Source: Prado023 sp049688595
Lineage (GTDB): Bacteria; Actinomycetota; Actinomycetes; S36-B12; CAIYMF01
DNA: 15,275 nt
Direction: 5' to 3'
NCBI GenBank assembly: GCA_049688595.1
Contig: JBAVLA010000119.1
Location: 1 to 15,275, forward strand
Shown: positions 1 through 7,150 of the stretch, in pieces
Layout: every line of letters begins with the position of its first letter
Numbering within the stretch: position 1 is the first letter of the stretch
The notes under the pieces: model-generated
What the model saw: only the letters and a program-made list of their open reading frames with translations
Database searches by the model: none
What the model was told of the DNA's origin: nothing
Translations under genes and position numbers: made by a program

Positions 1-811
1 GTGCCAACGGGGCCGCGGGGGCCGCGGGTGGGGCCGCGGGTGCGGGTGGAGCCGCCGCGCCCGCCGGGGCTGGCGTTCCGATGACGCCCAGCGTCTCGCC
101 GATGATCGCCGTCTCGTCCTCGGAGACCCGGATCTCAAGCAGCGTCCCGGAGGCGGGCGCCGGGATCTCCGTGTCGACCTTGTCGGTGGAGACCTCGAGT
201 AGCGGTTCGTCCGCGACGACGGTGTCGCCGACATGCTTGAGCCACCTGGTGACAGTGCCCTCCGTCACGGACTCGCCCAGGGCCGGGAGGATCACGGGGG
301 TCTCGGTGCCGGGAAGGGCTGTGCTTCCGGAGACGACCTGTTCCGGCTCAGGTGGTGCCAGGGCGGGCGCCACGGCGGGCCGGGCAGGGGCCATCGCGAC
401 TGCGGGTGCTGGCGCGGGTGATGTCACGGCAGTCGGCTGCGGCGGTGCGGAGACTGCTGCCCTCGCCGGAGCCTGAGCGGGGGCGGCCGGTGCTGGAGCC
501 GCAGGTGCCGGAGCCGCAGGTGCAGGTGCAGGGGCCGTCTCCGACGGTGCCGCACCGCCCGTTGCCGCTTCGCCCGCTTCGCCGATCACCCCGAGCTCGG
601 CCCCGACGGCGACGGTCTCATCCTCGCCTACGGTGATGGACAGCAGGATCCCCGACGCAGGCGCGGGGATCTCGGTGTCGACCTTGTCCGTGGATACCTC
701 AACCAGGGGCTCGTCGGCCGCGACTGTATCGCCGACCTGCTTGAGCCAACGGGTGACCGTGCCCTCCGTGACGCTCTCGCCCAGTTGCGGCATCTTGACC
801 GTGACCGACAT
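1..811 (-). CDS. sucB: Dihydrolipoamide acyltransferase E2 (2-oxoglutarate dehydrogenase type), N-terminal part
   Basis: E2 component of a 2-oxoacid dehydrogenase complex: its swinging lipoyl arms carry acyl groups from E1 to CoA and are reoxidised by E3. The 270 codons present show two lipoyl domains. The first spans about residues 1-79 with lipoyl lysine K43 in STDKVDTE. The second starts near residue 172 with K211 in the same motif. A long Ala-Pro linker (about 90-165) joins them, and a second Ala-Pro linker begins at the window edge. The E1/E3-binding and catalytic domains lie outside, so the left end is missing. The ATG at 811 is preceded by AGGAG (822-826). The stop of lpdA, its E3 partner, lies 76 bp upstream, with a weak 6-bp stem (863-868/877-882) between. 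Two lipoyl domains fit the actinobacterial SucB/DlaT type. Succinyl rather than acetyl transfer is inferred from gene context. Confidence 0.9.
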   Translation of the reverse strand, partial: MSVTVKMPQLGESVTEGTVTRWLKQVGDTVAADEPLVEVSTDKVDTEIPAPASGILLSITVGEDETVAVGAELGVIGEAGEAATGGAAPSETAPAPAPAAPAPAAPAPAAPAQAPARAAVSAPPQPTAVTSPAPAPAVAMAPARPAVAPALAPPEPEQVVSGSTALPGTETPVILPALGESVTEGTVTRWLKHVGDTVVADEPLLEVSTDKVDTEIPAPASGTLLEIRVSEDETAIIGETLGVIGTPAPAGAAAPPAPAAPPAAPAAPLA

Positions 812-887
812 CTGCGGGGTGCTCCTATCCAGTCCAGGCGTTTCGCTTGCCGATTGTGCTCGGGGTCCGCGCGTTGGGACCCGGGGC

Positions 888-2264
888 TCACGTGTGCGCG
901 TGCAGTGGCTTGCCAGCCAGGGCAAGGTGCGCTTCGCCGAGGGCCTCGTTCTGCGTCGGGTGCGCGTGGATCAGCGACGCCACCTCCGCCGGGTAGGCCT
1001 CCCAGTTGTAGATCAACTGGGCCTCGCCGATCTGCTCGCCCATCCGCGCGCCCACCATGTGGACGCCCACCACGGGTCCGTCCACTCGGCGCACGAGCTT
1101 GACGAACCCGCCGGTCGCAAGTATCTGGCTCTTCCCGTTGCCGCCGAGGCTGTACTCGTAGGCCTCGACCGCTTCCGCTCCGAACCGCTCCTTCGCCTGC
1201 GCCTCGGTCAGGCCGATCGACCCGATCTCCGGTTCGCAGTACGTGACGCGCGGGATGCCGAGCTCATCGATCGCAGGCGGATTGAGCCCAGCGATCTCCT
1301 CGGCCACGAAGATGCCCTGCTGGAAGCCGCGGTGGGCCAGCTGCAACCCCGGCACGATGTCGCCGACGGCGAAGACTCCGGGGACGTTGGTCCGCAGCCG
1401 CTCGTCGGCGAGGACCCAGCCTCGGTCCATGGCCACGCCGACCTCCTCGTACCCCATCCCGCTCGCGTTCGGCCCGCGGCCGACGGCGACGAGCATGATC
1501 TCGGCGGCGTAAGTCGAGCCGTCCTCGAGTGAGGCCACGACACCCGAGTCGTCCTGGGTGACGCCGGAGAAGCGGACCCCCGTCCTGAAGGCGATCTTGC
1601 GCCTGCGAAACGCCCTCTCGAGTTGCTTCGAACAGGCTTCGTCCTCGGCCGGGACCAGTCGGGGGAGTGCCTCGATGATCGTGACGTCGGCGCCGAAGGA
1701 CTTCCAGACCGAGGCGAACTCAACGCCGATGACGCCGCCGCCCAGCACGATCGCGCTGGCGGGGATGAAGTCGAGCTCAAGGGCCTGGTCGCTGGTCATG
1801 ACCCGACCGCCGATTTCCAGGCCGGGCAGGCTGCGGGCGTACGAGCCGGTGGCCAGCACGACGTTGCGGCCGGTGTGGAGGACCCCGCCGACGTCGACGG
1901 TGTTCGCCGAGAGGAGTCGCCCCGAACCCTCGACGTACGTGATCGACTTGCCCTTGACCAGGCCTTGGAGGCCCTTGTGCAGCTTCGACACGACGCTGTG
2001 CCGGTAGGCGTTGACCTTGGCTATGTCGATGCCCTCAAGGGTCGTGTGGACCCCGAACTTCTCGCTCTCCCGTGCCGTGTCGGCCACTTCAGCCGCGTGC
2101 AGCAGCGCCTTCGTCGGGATGCAGCCGCGGTGCAGGCATGTGCCGCCCAGCTTGTCGCGCTCGATCAGGGCTACCGACAGGCCGAGTTGCGAGGCTCGCA
2201 ACGCGCACGCATAGCCCCCGCTGCCCCCGCCGAGGATGACGACATCGAACTGGTTGTCTGCCAC
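888..2264 (-). CDS. lpdA: Dihydrolipoyl dehydrogenase (E3)
   Basis: FAD enzyme that reoxidises protein-bound dihydrolipoamide with NAD+ for 2-oxoacid dehydrogenases and the glycine cleavage system. The 458-residue product has the usual family length. An FAD-binding GGGSGG (12-17) is followed by the redox disulfide C43/C48 in GGTCLHRGCIPTK, ATG at 138-140, and an NAD-binding GGGVIG (175-180). A second FAD contact AVGDI and the C-terminal dimer-interface HAHPTQNE, with catalytic H435 and E440, complete it. Every key residue is present. The start is GTG at 2264, chosen because GGGGAGGA (2271-2278) sits 6 nt before it. It lies between pepA and sucB on the same strand, as remembered from Streptomyces. 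The 160-bp gap from pepA leaves room for its own promoter, but I see no convincing one. Confidence 0.96.
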   Translation of the reverse strand: MADNQFDVVILGGGSGGYACALRASQLGLSVALIERDKLGGTCLHRGCIPTKALLHAAEVADTARESEKFGVHTTLEGIDIAKVNAYRHSVVSKLHKGLQGLVKGKSITYVEGSGRLLSANTVDVGGVLHTGRNVVLATGSYARSLPGLEIGGRVMTSDQALELDFIPASAIVLGGGVIGVEFASVWKSFGADVTIIEALPRLVPAEDEACSKQLERAFRRRKIAFRTGVRFSGVTQDDSGVVASLEDGSTYAAEIMLVAVGRGPNASGMGYEEVGVAMDRGWVLADERLRTNVPGVFAVGDIVPGLQLAHRGFQQGIFVAEEIAGLNPPAIDELGIPRVTYCEPEIGSIGLTEAQAKERFGAEAVEAYEYSLGGNGKSQILATGGFVKLVRRVDGPVVGVHMVGARMGEQIGEAQLIYNWEAYPAEVASLIHAHPTQNEALGEAHLALAGKPLHAHT

Positions 2265-2270
2265 GGATGG

Positions 2271-2278
2271 TCCTCCCC
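2271..2278 (-). promoter_or_regulatory. Strong ribosome binding site of lpdA
   Basis: GGGGAGGA on the minus strand lies 6 nt before the GTG at 2264. It decides the start, since no ATG lies nearby in frame. Confidence 0.8.
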
Positions 2279-2409
2279 GGGGGCGGCGACGGTCGACGCG
2301 CCGAGCCGCGTGCGCCCGGCACGAGACATCCTGCCAGTGTTCCGGCCATGAAGGGGAGCTAATCCTGTGGGGAACCGGCTGGACCGGACGGCCGGAACGC
2401 CATCCTCCA

Positions 2410-2435
2410 GGTCAGGCCATCCGGTCAGGCCATCC
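2410..2435. repeat. 13-bp perfect tandem duplication across the pepA stop codon
   Basis: GGTCAGGCCATCC occurs twice without a gap (2410-2422 and 2423-2435). The second copy supplies the last codons Met-Ala and the TGA of pepA, so the first copy is a duplicate lying just after the gene. Confidence 0.9.
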
Positions 2436-3888
2436 GCTCAGCGAGCTCGACGAGCGTGCGCACCCCGAAGCCCGTGCCTCCCTTCCCGTTGTAGCCCCAT
2501 GGCGTGCTCTCGACGAACGCCGGCCCGGCGATGTCGATGTGCGCCCACGGAACGCCCTGCGGCACGAACTCCCTCAGGAAAGCCGACGCCGTGAGCATGC
2601 CGCCGTTGCGCTCTCCCACGTTCGCCAGGTCGGCGACCGTCGAGTCCAGCGACGAGCGAAGCTCCTCGGGGATCGGCATCTGCCACGCCAACTCGCCCGA
2701 GGCTGTCGCCGCGGCGTGCACCTCGCCGCGCCAGGCATCGTCATTGGCCATGATCCCGGCGACCCGCGTCCCCAGCGCGATGAGCTGGGCGCCGGTCAAC
2801 GTCGCCACGTCGACTATGGCGTCGGGGGAGTCCGCGCCGCAGCGGACCAGTGCGTCCATCATCACCAGGCGGCCCTCGGCGTCGGTGTTGAGGACCTCGA
2901 CGGTCTTGCCGCCGTAGGCGGTGATCACGTCGCCCGGGCGCTGCGCGGTGCCGCTGGGCATGTTCTCGGCGATCGCCAGGTAGGCCGTCACCTTGACGGG
3001 CACAGCTAGGGTGGCGATGGCTCGGACGGCCGCGAGCACCGCAGCGGCCCCGGCCATGTCGGACTTCATGTGGATCATGCTCGTCGGGGGCTTCAGGGAC
3101 AGACCCCCGGAGTCGAACGTGATGCCCTTGCCGACGAGGGCCAGGTGCCTCTGGGCCTGCGCCGGCTGGTAGGAGAGCCGCACGAGCCGTGGCGGGTTGG
3201 CCGACCCCTTGCCGACCGCGAGGATCCCGCCGTAGCCCTGGTCCTTGAGCGCCTGCTCGTCGAGCACCTCGATCTCGACTCCGGTGCCTGACAGGGCCTC
3301 GACGGCCTCGGCAGCCAGCGCGCCCGGCGGGAGGTCCCCTGGTGGGGTGTCAACCAGCCGCCGCGCGAGGTTGATCCCCTCGCCCACGGCCCGGGCCCGC
3401 GCAGTAGCGACGTCGAGATCAGCGGAGGCGCCGACCAGGACCCTCACATGCGTCGGTACGGCTCGGGGCGGGTTCCCCTCTGGCGCGCGCGGGTAGCGAT
3501 AGGCCCCCATGTGTGCGCCGAGAGCCACCGCCTCTACGAGCTCGGCGTCGTCGTTGGTGGGCAGGGCGACGGCCACCGTTCTAGCGCTGGCCGCCCGCAG
3601 GGCGGCACCGGCTGCCCGGCGCAGCGACTCCGCGGCGTACCTGTCAGCGTGCGGCCCCAGGCCTGTCGTGATGATCGGTGGCAGTCCGAACGGGTCCCCG
3701 GGGAGTCGGAGGACCTCGTCGGGCTTCCCTGTCGCCCCGATTGCCGAGGCCGCGCTGGACAACGCAGCGGCCTGTTCCGGCGTGCAGCCCAGGGCGGGCA
3801 CGACAGGCCCGGAGCCGCCCGCCGCGACCCCTACTACGAGCAGGTCCGGGGTTCGGAGTTCAGTGGTCAGCGTCAGGGTCAGCGTCAT
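2425..3888 (-). CDS. pepA: Leucyl aminopeptidase, M17 family
   Basis: Cytosolic two-metal aminopeptidase that removes N-terminal residues in peptide turnover. The 487-residue protein has a variable N-terminal domain (about 1-165) and the M17 catalytic domain after it. The metal and catalytic residues sit at a constant offset of 16 from E. coli PepA: K254 and D259 in GKGITFDSGG, K266, D277 in MKSDMAG, then D336, E338 and R340 in NTDAEGR. All are intact. The ATG at 3888 has no good Shine-Dalgarno site, but a TAGGTT hexamer ends 6 nt before it, which suggests a leaderless mRNA. The first codons are a 12-bp tandem duplication giving the TLTLTLT N-terminus. It heads the pepA - lpdA - sucB row. Some M17 proteins also bind DNA; nothing here tests that. 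Confidence 0.95.
   Translation of the reverse strand: MTLTLTLTTELRTPDLLVVGVAAGGSGPVVPALGCTPEQAAALSSAASAIGATGKPDEVLRLPGDPFGLPPIITTGLGPHADRYAAESLRRAAGAALRAASARTVAVALPTNDDAELVEAVALGAHMGAYRYPRAPEGNPPRAVPTHVRVLVGASADLDVATARARAVGEGINLARRLVDTPPGDLPPGALAAEAVEALSGTGVEIEVLDEQALKDQGYGGILAVGKGSANPPRLVRLSYQPAQAQRHLALVGKGITFDSGGLSLKPPTSMIHMKSDMAGAAAVLAAVRAIATLAVPVKVTAYLAIAENMPSGTAQRPGDVITAYGGKTVEVLNTDAEGRLVMMDALVRCGADSPDAIVDVATLTGAQLIALGTRVAGIMANDDAWRGEVHAAATASGELAWQMPIPEELRSSLDSTVADLANVGERNGGMLTASAFLREFVPQGVPWAHIDIAGPAFVESTPWGYNGKGGTGFGVRTLVELAERMA
3865..3888. repeat. 12-bp tandem duplication at the pepA start
   Basis: GGTCAGCGTCAG (3865-3876) is followed directly by GGTCAGCGTCAT (3877-3888), differing only in the last base. 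It encodes the repeating Thr-Leu N-terminus and includes the start codon. Confidence 0.85.
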
Positions 3889-3894
3889 GGGAGC

Positions 3895-3926
3895 AACCTA
3901 GCCCGCACCTCTGACAGAGGTGTCAC
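3895..3926 (-). promoter_or_regulatory. Candidate pepA promoter with a 17-bp palindrome
   Basis: On the minus strand TAGGTT (3900-3895) ends 6 nt before the pepA ATG. Upstream, CTGTCAGAG is followed by exactly 8 nt and then TAGGTT, which fits 7 of 9 bases of the actinobacterial damage promoter TTGTCRGTG-N8-TANNNT as I remember it. CACCTCTG-A-CAGAGGTG (3906-3922, plus strand) is a perfect 8-bp inverted repeat overlapping this element and could instead be a repressor operator. A GTGACA lies at 3926-3921 but is 20 nt from the -10. The sequence pattern is seen; regulation is inferred. Confidence 0.5.
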
Positions 3927-4040
3927 GTGTTGCTGCGGACCCTCCCGGCCGGTCGCTGGCGCAGGGCGTGCCCGCGGCCACCCGTTCATGCGGCGGGCAG
4001 CGCGTGCCGGACGCGCCCCCTCGACGCCGCCCAGTCTGGA

Positions 4041-4057
4041 ACTGGCGATCCGCCAGT
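4041..4057 (-). terminator. Candidate hairpin terminator of arcA
   Basis: ACTGGCG-ATC-CGCCAGT is a perfect 7-bp stem with a 3-nt loop and touches the last base of the arcA stop codon. No T-run follows on the minus strand, so it may be a U-less terminator or a stabilising 3' hairpin. Confidence 0.45.
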
Positions 4058-5298
4058 CACGGCTCGACCGCGTCGCGGATGATGGGACAGGTCATGCAGT
4101 GCCCGCCCCCGCGCCCGCGACCGAGCTCAGCCCCCACGATCGTGACCACCTCGATGCCCTGCTTGCGCAGCAGGGTGTTGGTGTAGGTGTTCCGGTCGTA
4201 GGCGAAGACCACGCCGGGGGACACAGCCACGAGGTTGGCCCCGCTGTCCCACTGGGTCCGCTCACGCACGTAGGCATCGCCGCCGGTCTCGACCACCCGC
4301 AGCTTCCTGCGGCCAAGCGCGGCGGCGACGACGTCGATGAACGGCCTGGCCTCCTTGCGCAGCTCGAGGCCGGACCGGGTGTCGGCCGGGTAGTAGGAGA
4401 ACGCATCGATTCCGTAGGCGATGTCCGGGTAGAGGAGAACGCAGTCGCGGTCGGCGAAGGTGAACACCGTGTCCAGGTGCATCGCGGCCCGCCGCTTCGG
4501 CAGGGCTGCGACGATCACCCGGTCGGCCGCATCCTGGTCGAACAGGGCCTTCGCGACCTGGCTGATCCCCTGGCGGGACGTCCGCTCGCCCATCCCGATC
4601 AGGACGATGCGGTTGCCGATCGGCATTACGTCCCCACCCTCGAGCGTGGCCATCCCCCAGTCGGCCGTTGGATCGCCCCACCACACCTTGACCTTCCCGG
4701 CGAAGTCCGGGTGGTAGCGGTAGATCGCGGTTGCCAGGAGCGTCTCCTCATGACGGGCCGGCCAGAACAGTGGGTTCAGGGTCACTCCGCCGTAGATCCA
4801 GCAGGTCGTGTCGCGGGTGTAGAGCGAGTTGGGCAAGGGCGGCAGCAGGTACTCGTTGACGCCGGCAGCGTCGCGGACCAGTCGGATCATGTCCCCGCCG
4901 TGGGTCTCCGGGAACTCGTGCGTCGACAGCCCCCCGATCAGGATCTCGGCCAATTCCCGGTCGGACCGCTCGGCCAGATATGAACGCACCTCGTCGACCA
5001 GCCCCACCCCGACCTGGTTGGGCACGACCTGGTGCTCGAGGATCCACGCGCGAGCCTCGGGGTGAGCCAACGTCTCGGCCAGCAGGTCGTGCATCTCGGC
5101 GACTTCAACGCCTCGCTCGCGCATCCCGGTCACGAAGTCCAGGTGGTCGCGCTGCGCGTTCTCGACCCACATCACCTCGTCGAACAGGAGGTCGGTGCAG
5201 TTCGTGGGGGTCAGCCGTGCGTGCGCCCGACCAGGGGCGCAGACGAGCACCTTGCGCAACTGGCCGACCTCGGAATGGACGCCGAACTCCAGGCTCAT
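4057..5298 (-). CDS. arcA: Arginine deiminase
   Basis: Hydrolyses arginine to citrulline and ammonia through a cysteine-linked amidino intermediate, in the cytosol. The 413-residue product has normal family length and all guanidino-modifying catalytic residues: D163 in YTRD, E220 in LEGGD, H274 and D276 in MHLDT, and nucleophile C401 in GGGHCMTCP near the C-terminus. The ATG at 5298 is used because GGAGGG lies just upstream; an in-frame ATG at 5313 would place that site inside the gene. The same frame stays open far upstream opposite gcvT, but that is antisense noise. No ornithine carbamoyltransferase, carbamate kinase or antiporter gene is adjacent, so the ATP-yielding pathway is not encoded as a cluster here. 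gcvT is divergent across 207 bp. A weak -10-like TAGGCT (5338-5333) lies upstream. Confidence 0.95.
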   Translation of the reverse strand: MSLEFGVHSEVGQLRKVLVCAPGRAHARLTPTNCTDLLFDEVMWVENAQRDHLDFVTGMRERGVEVAEMHDLLAETLAHPEARAWILEHQVVPNQVGVGLVDEVRSYLAERSDRELAEILIGGLSTHEFPETHGGDMIRLVRDAAGVNEYLLPPLPNSLYTRDTTCWIYGGVTLNPLFWPARHEETLLATAIYRYHPDFAGKVKVWWGDPTADWGMATLEGGDVMPIGNRIVLIGMGERTSRQGISQVAKALFDQDAADRVIVAALPKRRAAMHLDTVFTFADRDCVLLYPDIAYGIDAFSYYPADTRSGLELRKEARPFIDVVAAALGRRKLRVVETGGDAYVRERTQWDSGANLVAVSPGVVFAYDRNTYTNTLLRKQGIEVVTIVGAELGRGRGGGHCMTCPIIRDAVEP

Positions 5299-5453
5299 CC
5301 CCGTCCCTCCCATGCGGACCGCCCAAACCGCGAGCCTACGGCAGGCACGCCCACGTCCCGCGTCCCGCGAGCCGGCCATGGCGGACGACCTTCGCGATGG
5401 CGAATCCGGCGGCGGGCGACCCATGGTTGGTGACCCACGCAGTCGGCTGCCCT

Positions 5454-5485
5454 GGCGGTTGGCTGTCCAGGCGGTTGGCTGTCCA
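5454..5485. repeat. 16-bp perfect tandem duplication upstream of gcvT
   Basis: GGCGGTTGGCTGTCCA occurs at 5454-5469 and 5470-5485 without a gap, ending 8 bp before the candidate gcvT -10 hexamer. It fills the region where a -35 element would lie. Confidence 0.9.
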
Positions 5486-5493
5486 ACGCTGCG

Positions 5494-5499
5494 TAGTCT
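5494..5499 (+). promoter_or_regulatory. Candidate -10 hexamer of gcvT (leaderless)
   Basis: TAGTCT fits TANNNT and ends 6 nt before the GTG at 5506, so transcription would begin at or near the start codon. No convincing -35 is seen at 17 bp. Confidence 0.45.
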
Positions 5500-5505
5500 T
5501 CGAGC

Positions 5506-6594
5506 GTGACAATGCGCGAGACGCAGCTGACCGATGCCCACCGTCATGCCGGTGCCAGGATGGCAGATTTCGGCGGGTGGGAGATGCCCATCGAGTACCC
5601 GACCGGAGTCGTGGCCGAGCACGTCGCGGTGAGGACTGCCGTGGGTGTCTTCGACGTGTCCCACATGGGCAGGCTCGTGGTCCGCGGGTCTGGGGCTGTG
5701 GAGGCGCTGAACCAGGTGCTGGCCAACGACCTGGACCGGATCGGGTCTGGCCAGGCGCAGTACTCGATGCTGTGCAACGCCCACGGCGGTGTCGTCGACG
5801 ACCTGCTCGTGTACCGATCCAGCGATTCCGAGGTGCGCATCGTCCCGAACGCGGCCAACACGGCGGCGGTCCGCGGCGAACTCATGGCAGCTCTGCCGGC
5901 TGGGCTGGTCGTGGCGGACCGCCAGGATGCCGAGGGAATCGTCGCGGTCCAGGGTCCGCGCAGTCGGGACGTCGTTGATCAGTTGGGACTGCTGCCTCCA
6001 GGTGAGGACCTTGCCTACATGTCCTTCGCTGCCGGTGACTTCCGCGGGGCCGATGTCGTGGTCAGCCGCAGCGGCTACACCGGGGAGCACGGGTACGAGG
6101 TACTGGCTCCGGCGGAGGCGCTCGTGGCGCTCTGGGATGAGCTGTGCGCGCGGGCCATGCCGTGCGGTCTGGGCGCCCGCGACACGCTGCGAACCGAGAT
6201 GGGGTACCCGCTGCACGGCCAGGAGCTGTCCGAGTCCATCACTCCTCTGGAGGCTGGGATGTCGTGGGCAGTCGGCTGGGACAAGCAGGTATTCGCGGGC
6301 CGGGATGCACTGCTCGCCCAGCGGGCTGCCGGGCGCCCACGGGCGCTGCGCGGGCTGCGCGTCGACGGCCGGGGGATCCCGCGGCCGCACATGGCAGTCA
6401 GAACTCCGGACGGTCGCCCGGTTGGGCAGACCACCTCCGGCACGTTCTCCCCGACCTTGCGCGTGGGGATCGCCCTGGCCCTGCTGGATCCCGCGATCGA
6501 CGTGGGGGATGTGGTCGAGATCGACGTCCGTGGACGGGCCGTGCCGGCGAGGGTCGTGAAGCTGCCGTTCGTGGATCGTTCACCCAGGGACTGA
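5506..6594 (+). CDS. gcvT: Glycine cleavage system T protein (aminomethyltransferase)
   Basis: Transfers the methylene group from aminomethyl-lipoyl H protein to tetrahydrofolate and releases ammonia. The 362-residue product has the family length and marks: FGGWEMPIEY (22-31), DVSHMG (50-55), the Asp98-Asp99 pair in GGVVDDLLVY at the folate site, SRSGYTGEHGYEV (187-199), and GLGARDTLRTEMGYPLHG (221-238). A C-terminal barrel domain follows. The start is GTG 5506 or ATG 5512, two codons later. There is no good Shine-Dalgarno site, but TAGTCT lies 6 nt before the GTG, favouring GTG on a leaderless mRNA. H and P protein genes are not in the window. LpdA, the L protein, is encoded nearby. YgfZ-like paralogues are less likely because the DVSHMG and folate motifs are intact. 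Confidence 0.93.
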   Translation: MTMRETQLTDAHRHAGARMADFGGWEMPIEYPTGVVAEHVAVRTAVGVFDVSHMGRLVVRGSGAVEALNQVLANDLDRIGSGQAQYSMLCNAHGGVVDDLLVYRSSDSEVRIVPNAANTAAVRGELMAALPAGLVVADRQDAEGIVAVQGPRSRDVVDQLGLLPPGEDLAYMSFAAGDFRGADVVVSRSGYTGEHGYEVLAPAEALVALWDELCARAMPCGLGARDTLRTEMGYPLHGQELSESITPLEAGMSWAVGWDKQVFAGRDALLAQRAAGRPRALRGLRVDGRGIPRPHMAVRTPDGRPVGQTTSGTFSPTLRVGIALALLDPAIDVGDVVEIDVRGRAVPARVVKLPFVDRSPRD

Positions 6595-6646
6595 GCCGGT
6601 GGGGCAAACATCTGGGAGCCCTCGGTCGATCTGCGTGCCCGTGACA

Positions 6647-6714
6647 CCGCCCGAGCATCGCTCCGTGGGCCTCGCGCGCTGTGTGAGACGCCGCCCGAGC
6701 ATCGCTCGGCGGGC
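6647..6714. terminator. Two-copy hairpin repeat between convergent genes
   Basis: CCGCCCGAGCATCGCTC occurs at 6647-6663 and 6691-6707, each followed by three variable bases and GGGC. Each 24-base copy can fold as GCCC-GAGC, loop ATC, GCTC, 3-nt bulge, GGGC. It lies between the converging gcvT and the 6724-6954 gene, so a two-way terminator or a REP-like extragenic element are both plausible. No T-run is present. Confidence 0.5.
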
Positions 6715-6723
6715 GAGCGCGCC

Positions 6724-6954
6724 TCAATTCGTGTGGTCCAGGACTCCTGCTAGGTCCTCGGCGAGCTCGGGGAGCCGTTCCTGGACCGCTGGGTACTCCG
6801 TCTTCAGCGCCGCCCAGACCTCGGGACAGTGCGCATCCTCCGGCAGCCGCAGGAGCCTGAGGATCGCCTCGTGCACGCGTTGGCGGTTCGCCCTGTCGTA
6901 GGGGAGGTCCAGCTGTTCGAACAGCCCGCCGAGGTGGCGCTGGTAGCAGGTCAT
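6724..6954 (-). CDS. Small conserved-looking protein of unknown function
   Basis: A 76-residue protein beginning MTCYQRH and containing EDAHCPEVWAALK in the middle. I do not recognise a named family, although similar CYQR...HCPEVW proteins seem familiar from other prokaryotes. C3, H7, H42 and C43 could form a metal site; this is inference. It is hydrophilic and probably helical, with no signal peptide or membrane segment, so it is likely cytosolic. The ATG at 6954 is well supported: AAGGAGG (6970-6964) lies 9 nt upstream, the best ribosome site in this part of the window. A longer in-frame start exists upstream but would run through intergenic repeats. It ends 129 bp from the convergent gcvT. 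Confidence 0.75.
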   Translation of the reverse strand: MTCYQRHLGGLFEQLDLPYDRANRQRVHEAILRLLRLPEDAHCPEVWAALKTEYPAVQERLPELAEDLAGVLDHTN

Positions 6955-6963
6955 CGTTGGAGT

Positions 6964-6970
6964 CCTCCTT
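6964..6970 (-). promoter_or_regulatory. Strong ribosome binding site of the 76-residue gene
   Basis: AAGGAGG on the minus strand lies 9 nt before the ATG at 6954. It decides the start against longer in-frame alternatives and supports that this short frame is translated. Confidence 0.8.
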
Positions 6971-7007
6971 GAGGCTCCCCAATCTAGCGGTGGACGCCGA
7001 GCGCACT

Positions 7008-7089
7008 GCGATCGCGGCAAGTTGAAGGTGCTTGGGCGGCGATCGCGGCAAGTCTCGTGGGGATCCCAGCCCGCAAACTGGCCGCGATC
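7008..7089. repeat. Repeated and inverted GATCGCGGC element
   Basis: GCGATCGCGGCAAGT occurs perfectly at 7008-7022 and 7039-7053. An inverted copy, ACTGGCCGCGATC, lies at 7077-7089 with one mismatch. Either left copy can pair with the single right copy as a 9-bp stem, one mismatch and 3 more pairs; the nearer pairing leaves a 23-nt loop. It lies between two minus-strand genes, so it may be a terminator for the secreted-protein gene or a dispersed extragenic repeat. Confidence 0.65.
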
Positions 7090-7095
7090 TTTGAG

Positions 7096-7131
7096 GAACC
7101 TGTGGCGCACGCTGAACCAGTGGCGTACGCC
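7096..7131. repeat. 18-bp imperfect tandem repeat after the secreted-protein gene
   Basis: GAACCTGTGGCGCACGCT (7096-7113) is followed by GAACCAGTGGCGTACGCC (7114-7131), 15 of 18 identical, and then by a partial third unit GAACCTGCC from 7132. It lies in the 3' flank of the gene ending at 7151. Confidence 0.75.
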
Positions 7132-7150
7132 GAACCTGCCCGGGGTCGGG

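Noticed and set aside
481..540. Repetitive DNA in the sucB linker as a mobile or CRISPR-like repeat
   Set aside because: It encodes the Ala-Pro linker between lipoyl domains, so the repetition is protein-driven.
863..882. GGGTCC...GGACCC stem between lpdA and sucB as a terminator
   Set aside because: A 6-bp stem with an 8-nt loop and no T-run; lpdA and sucB are likely cotranscribed.
633..1532. Long plus-strand open frame opposite lpdA and sucB
   Set aside because: It lies opposite two well-supported genes and has no recognisable motif or ribosome site.
2376..2396. Inverted repeat CCGGC...GCCGG between pepA and lpdA as a terminator
   Set aside because: Only 5 bp with an 11-nt loop and no T-run; expected by chance at this GC content.
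3448..4983. 511-codon plus-strand open frame opposite pepA and arcA
   Set aside because: It spans the gap and parts of two real genes on the other strand; its composition is that of a shadow frame.
5299..6390. Minus-strand open frame continuing arcA upstream for 364 codons opposite gcvT
   Set aside because: Arginine deiminase homology begins at 5298, where a ribosome site lies. The extension has no family pattern and mirrors gcvT, as expected in high-GC DNA.
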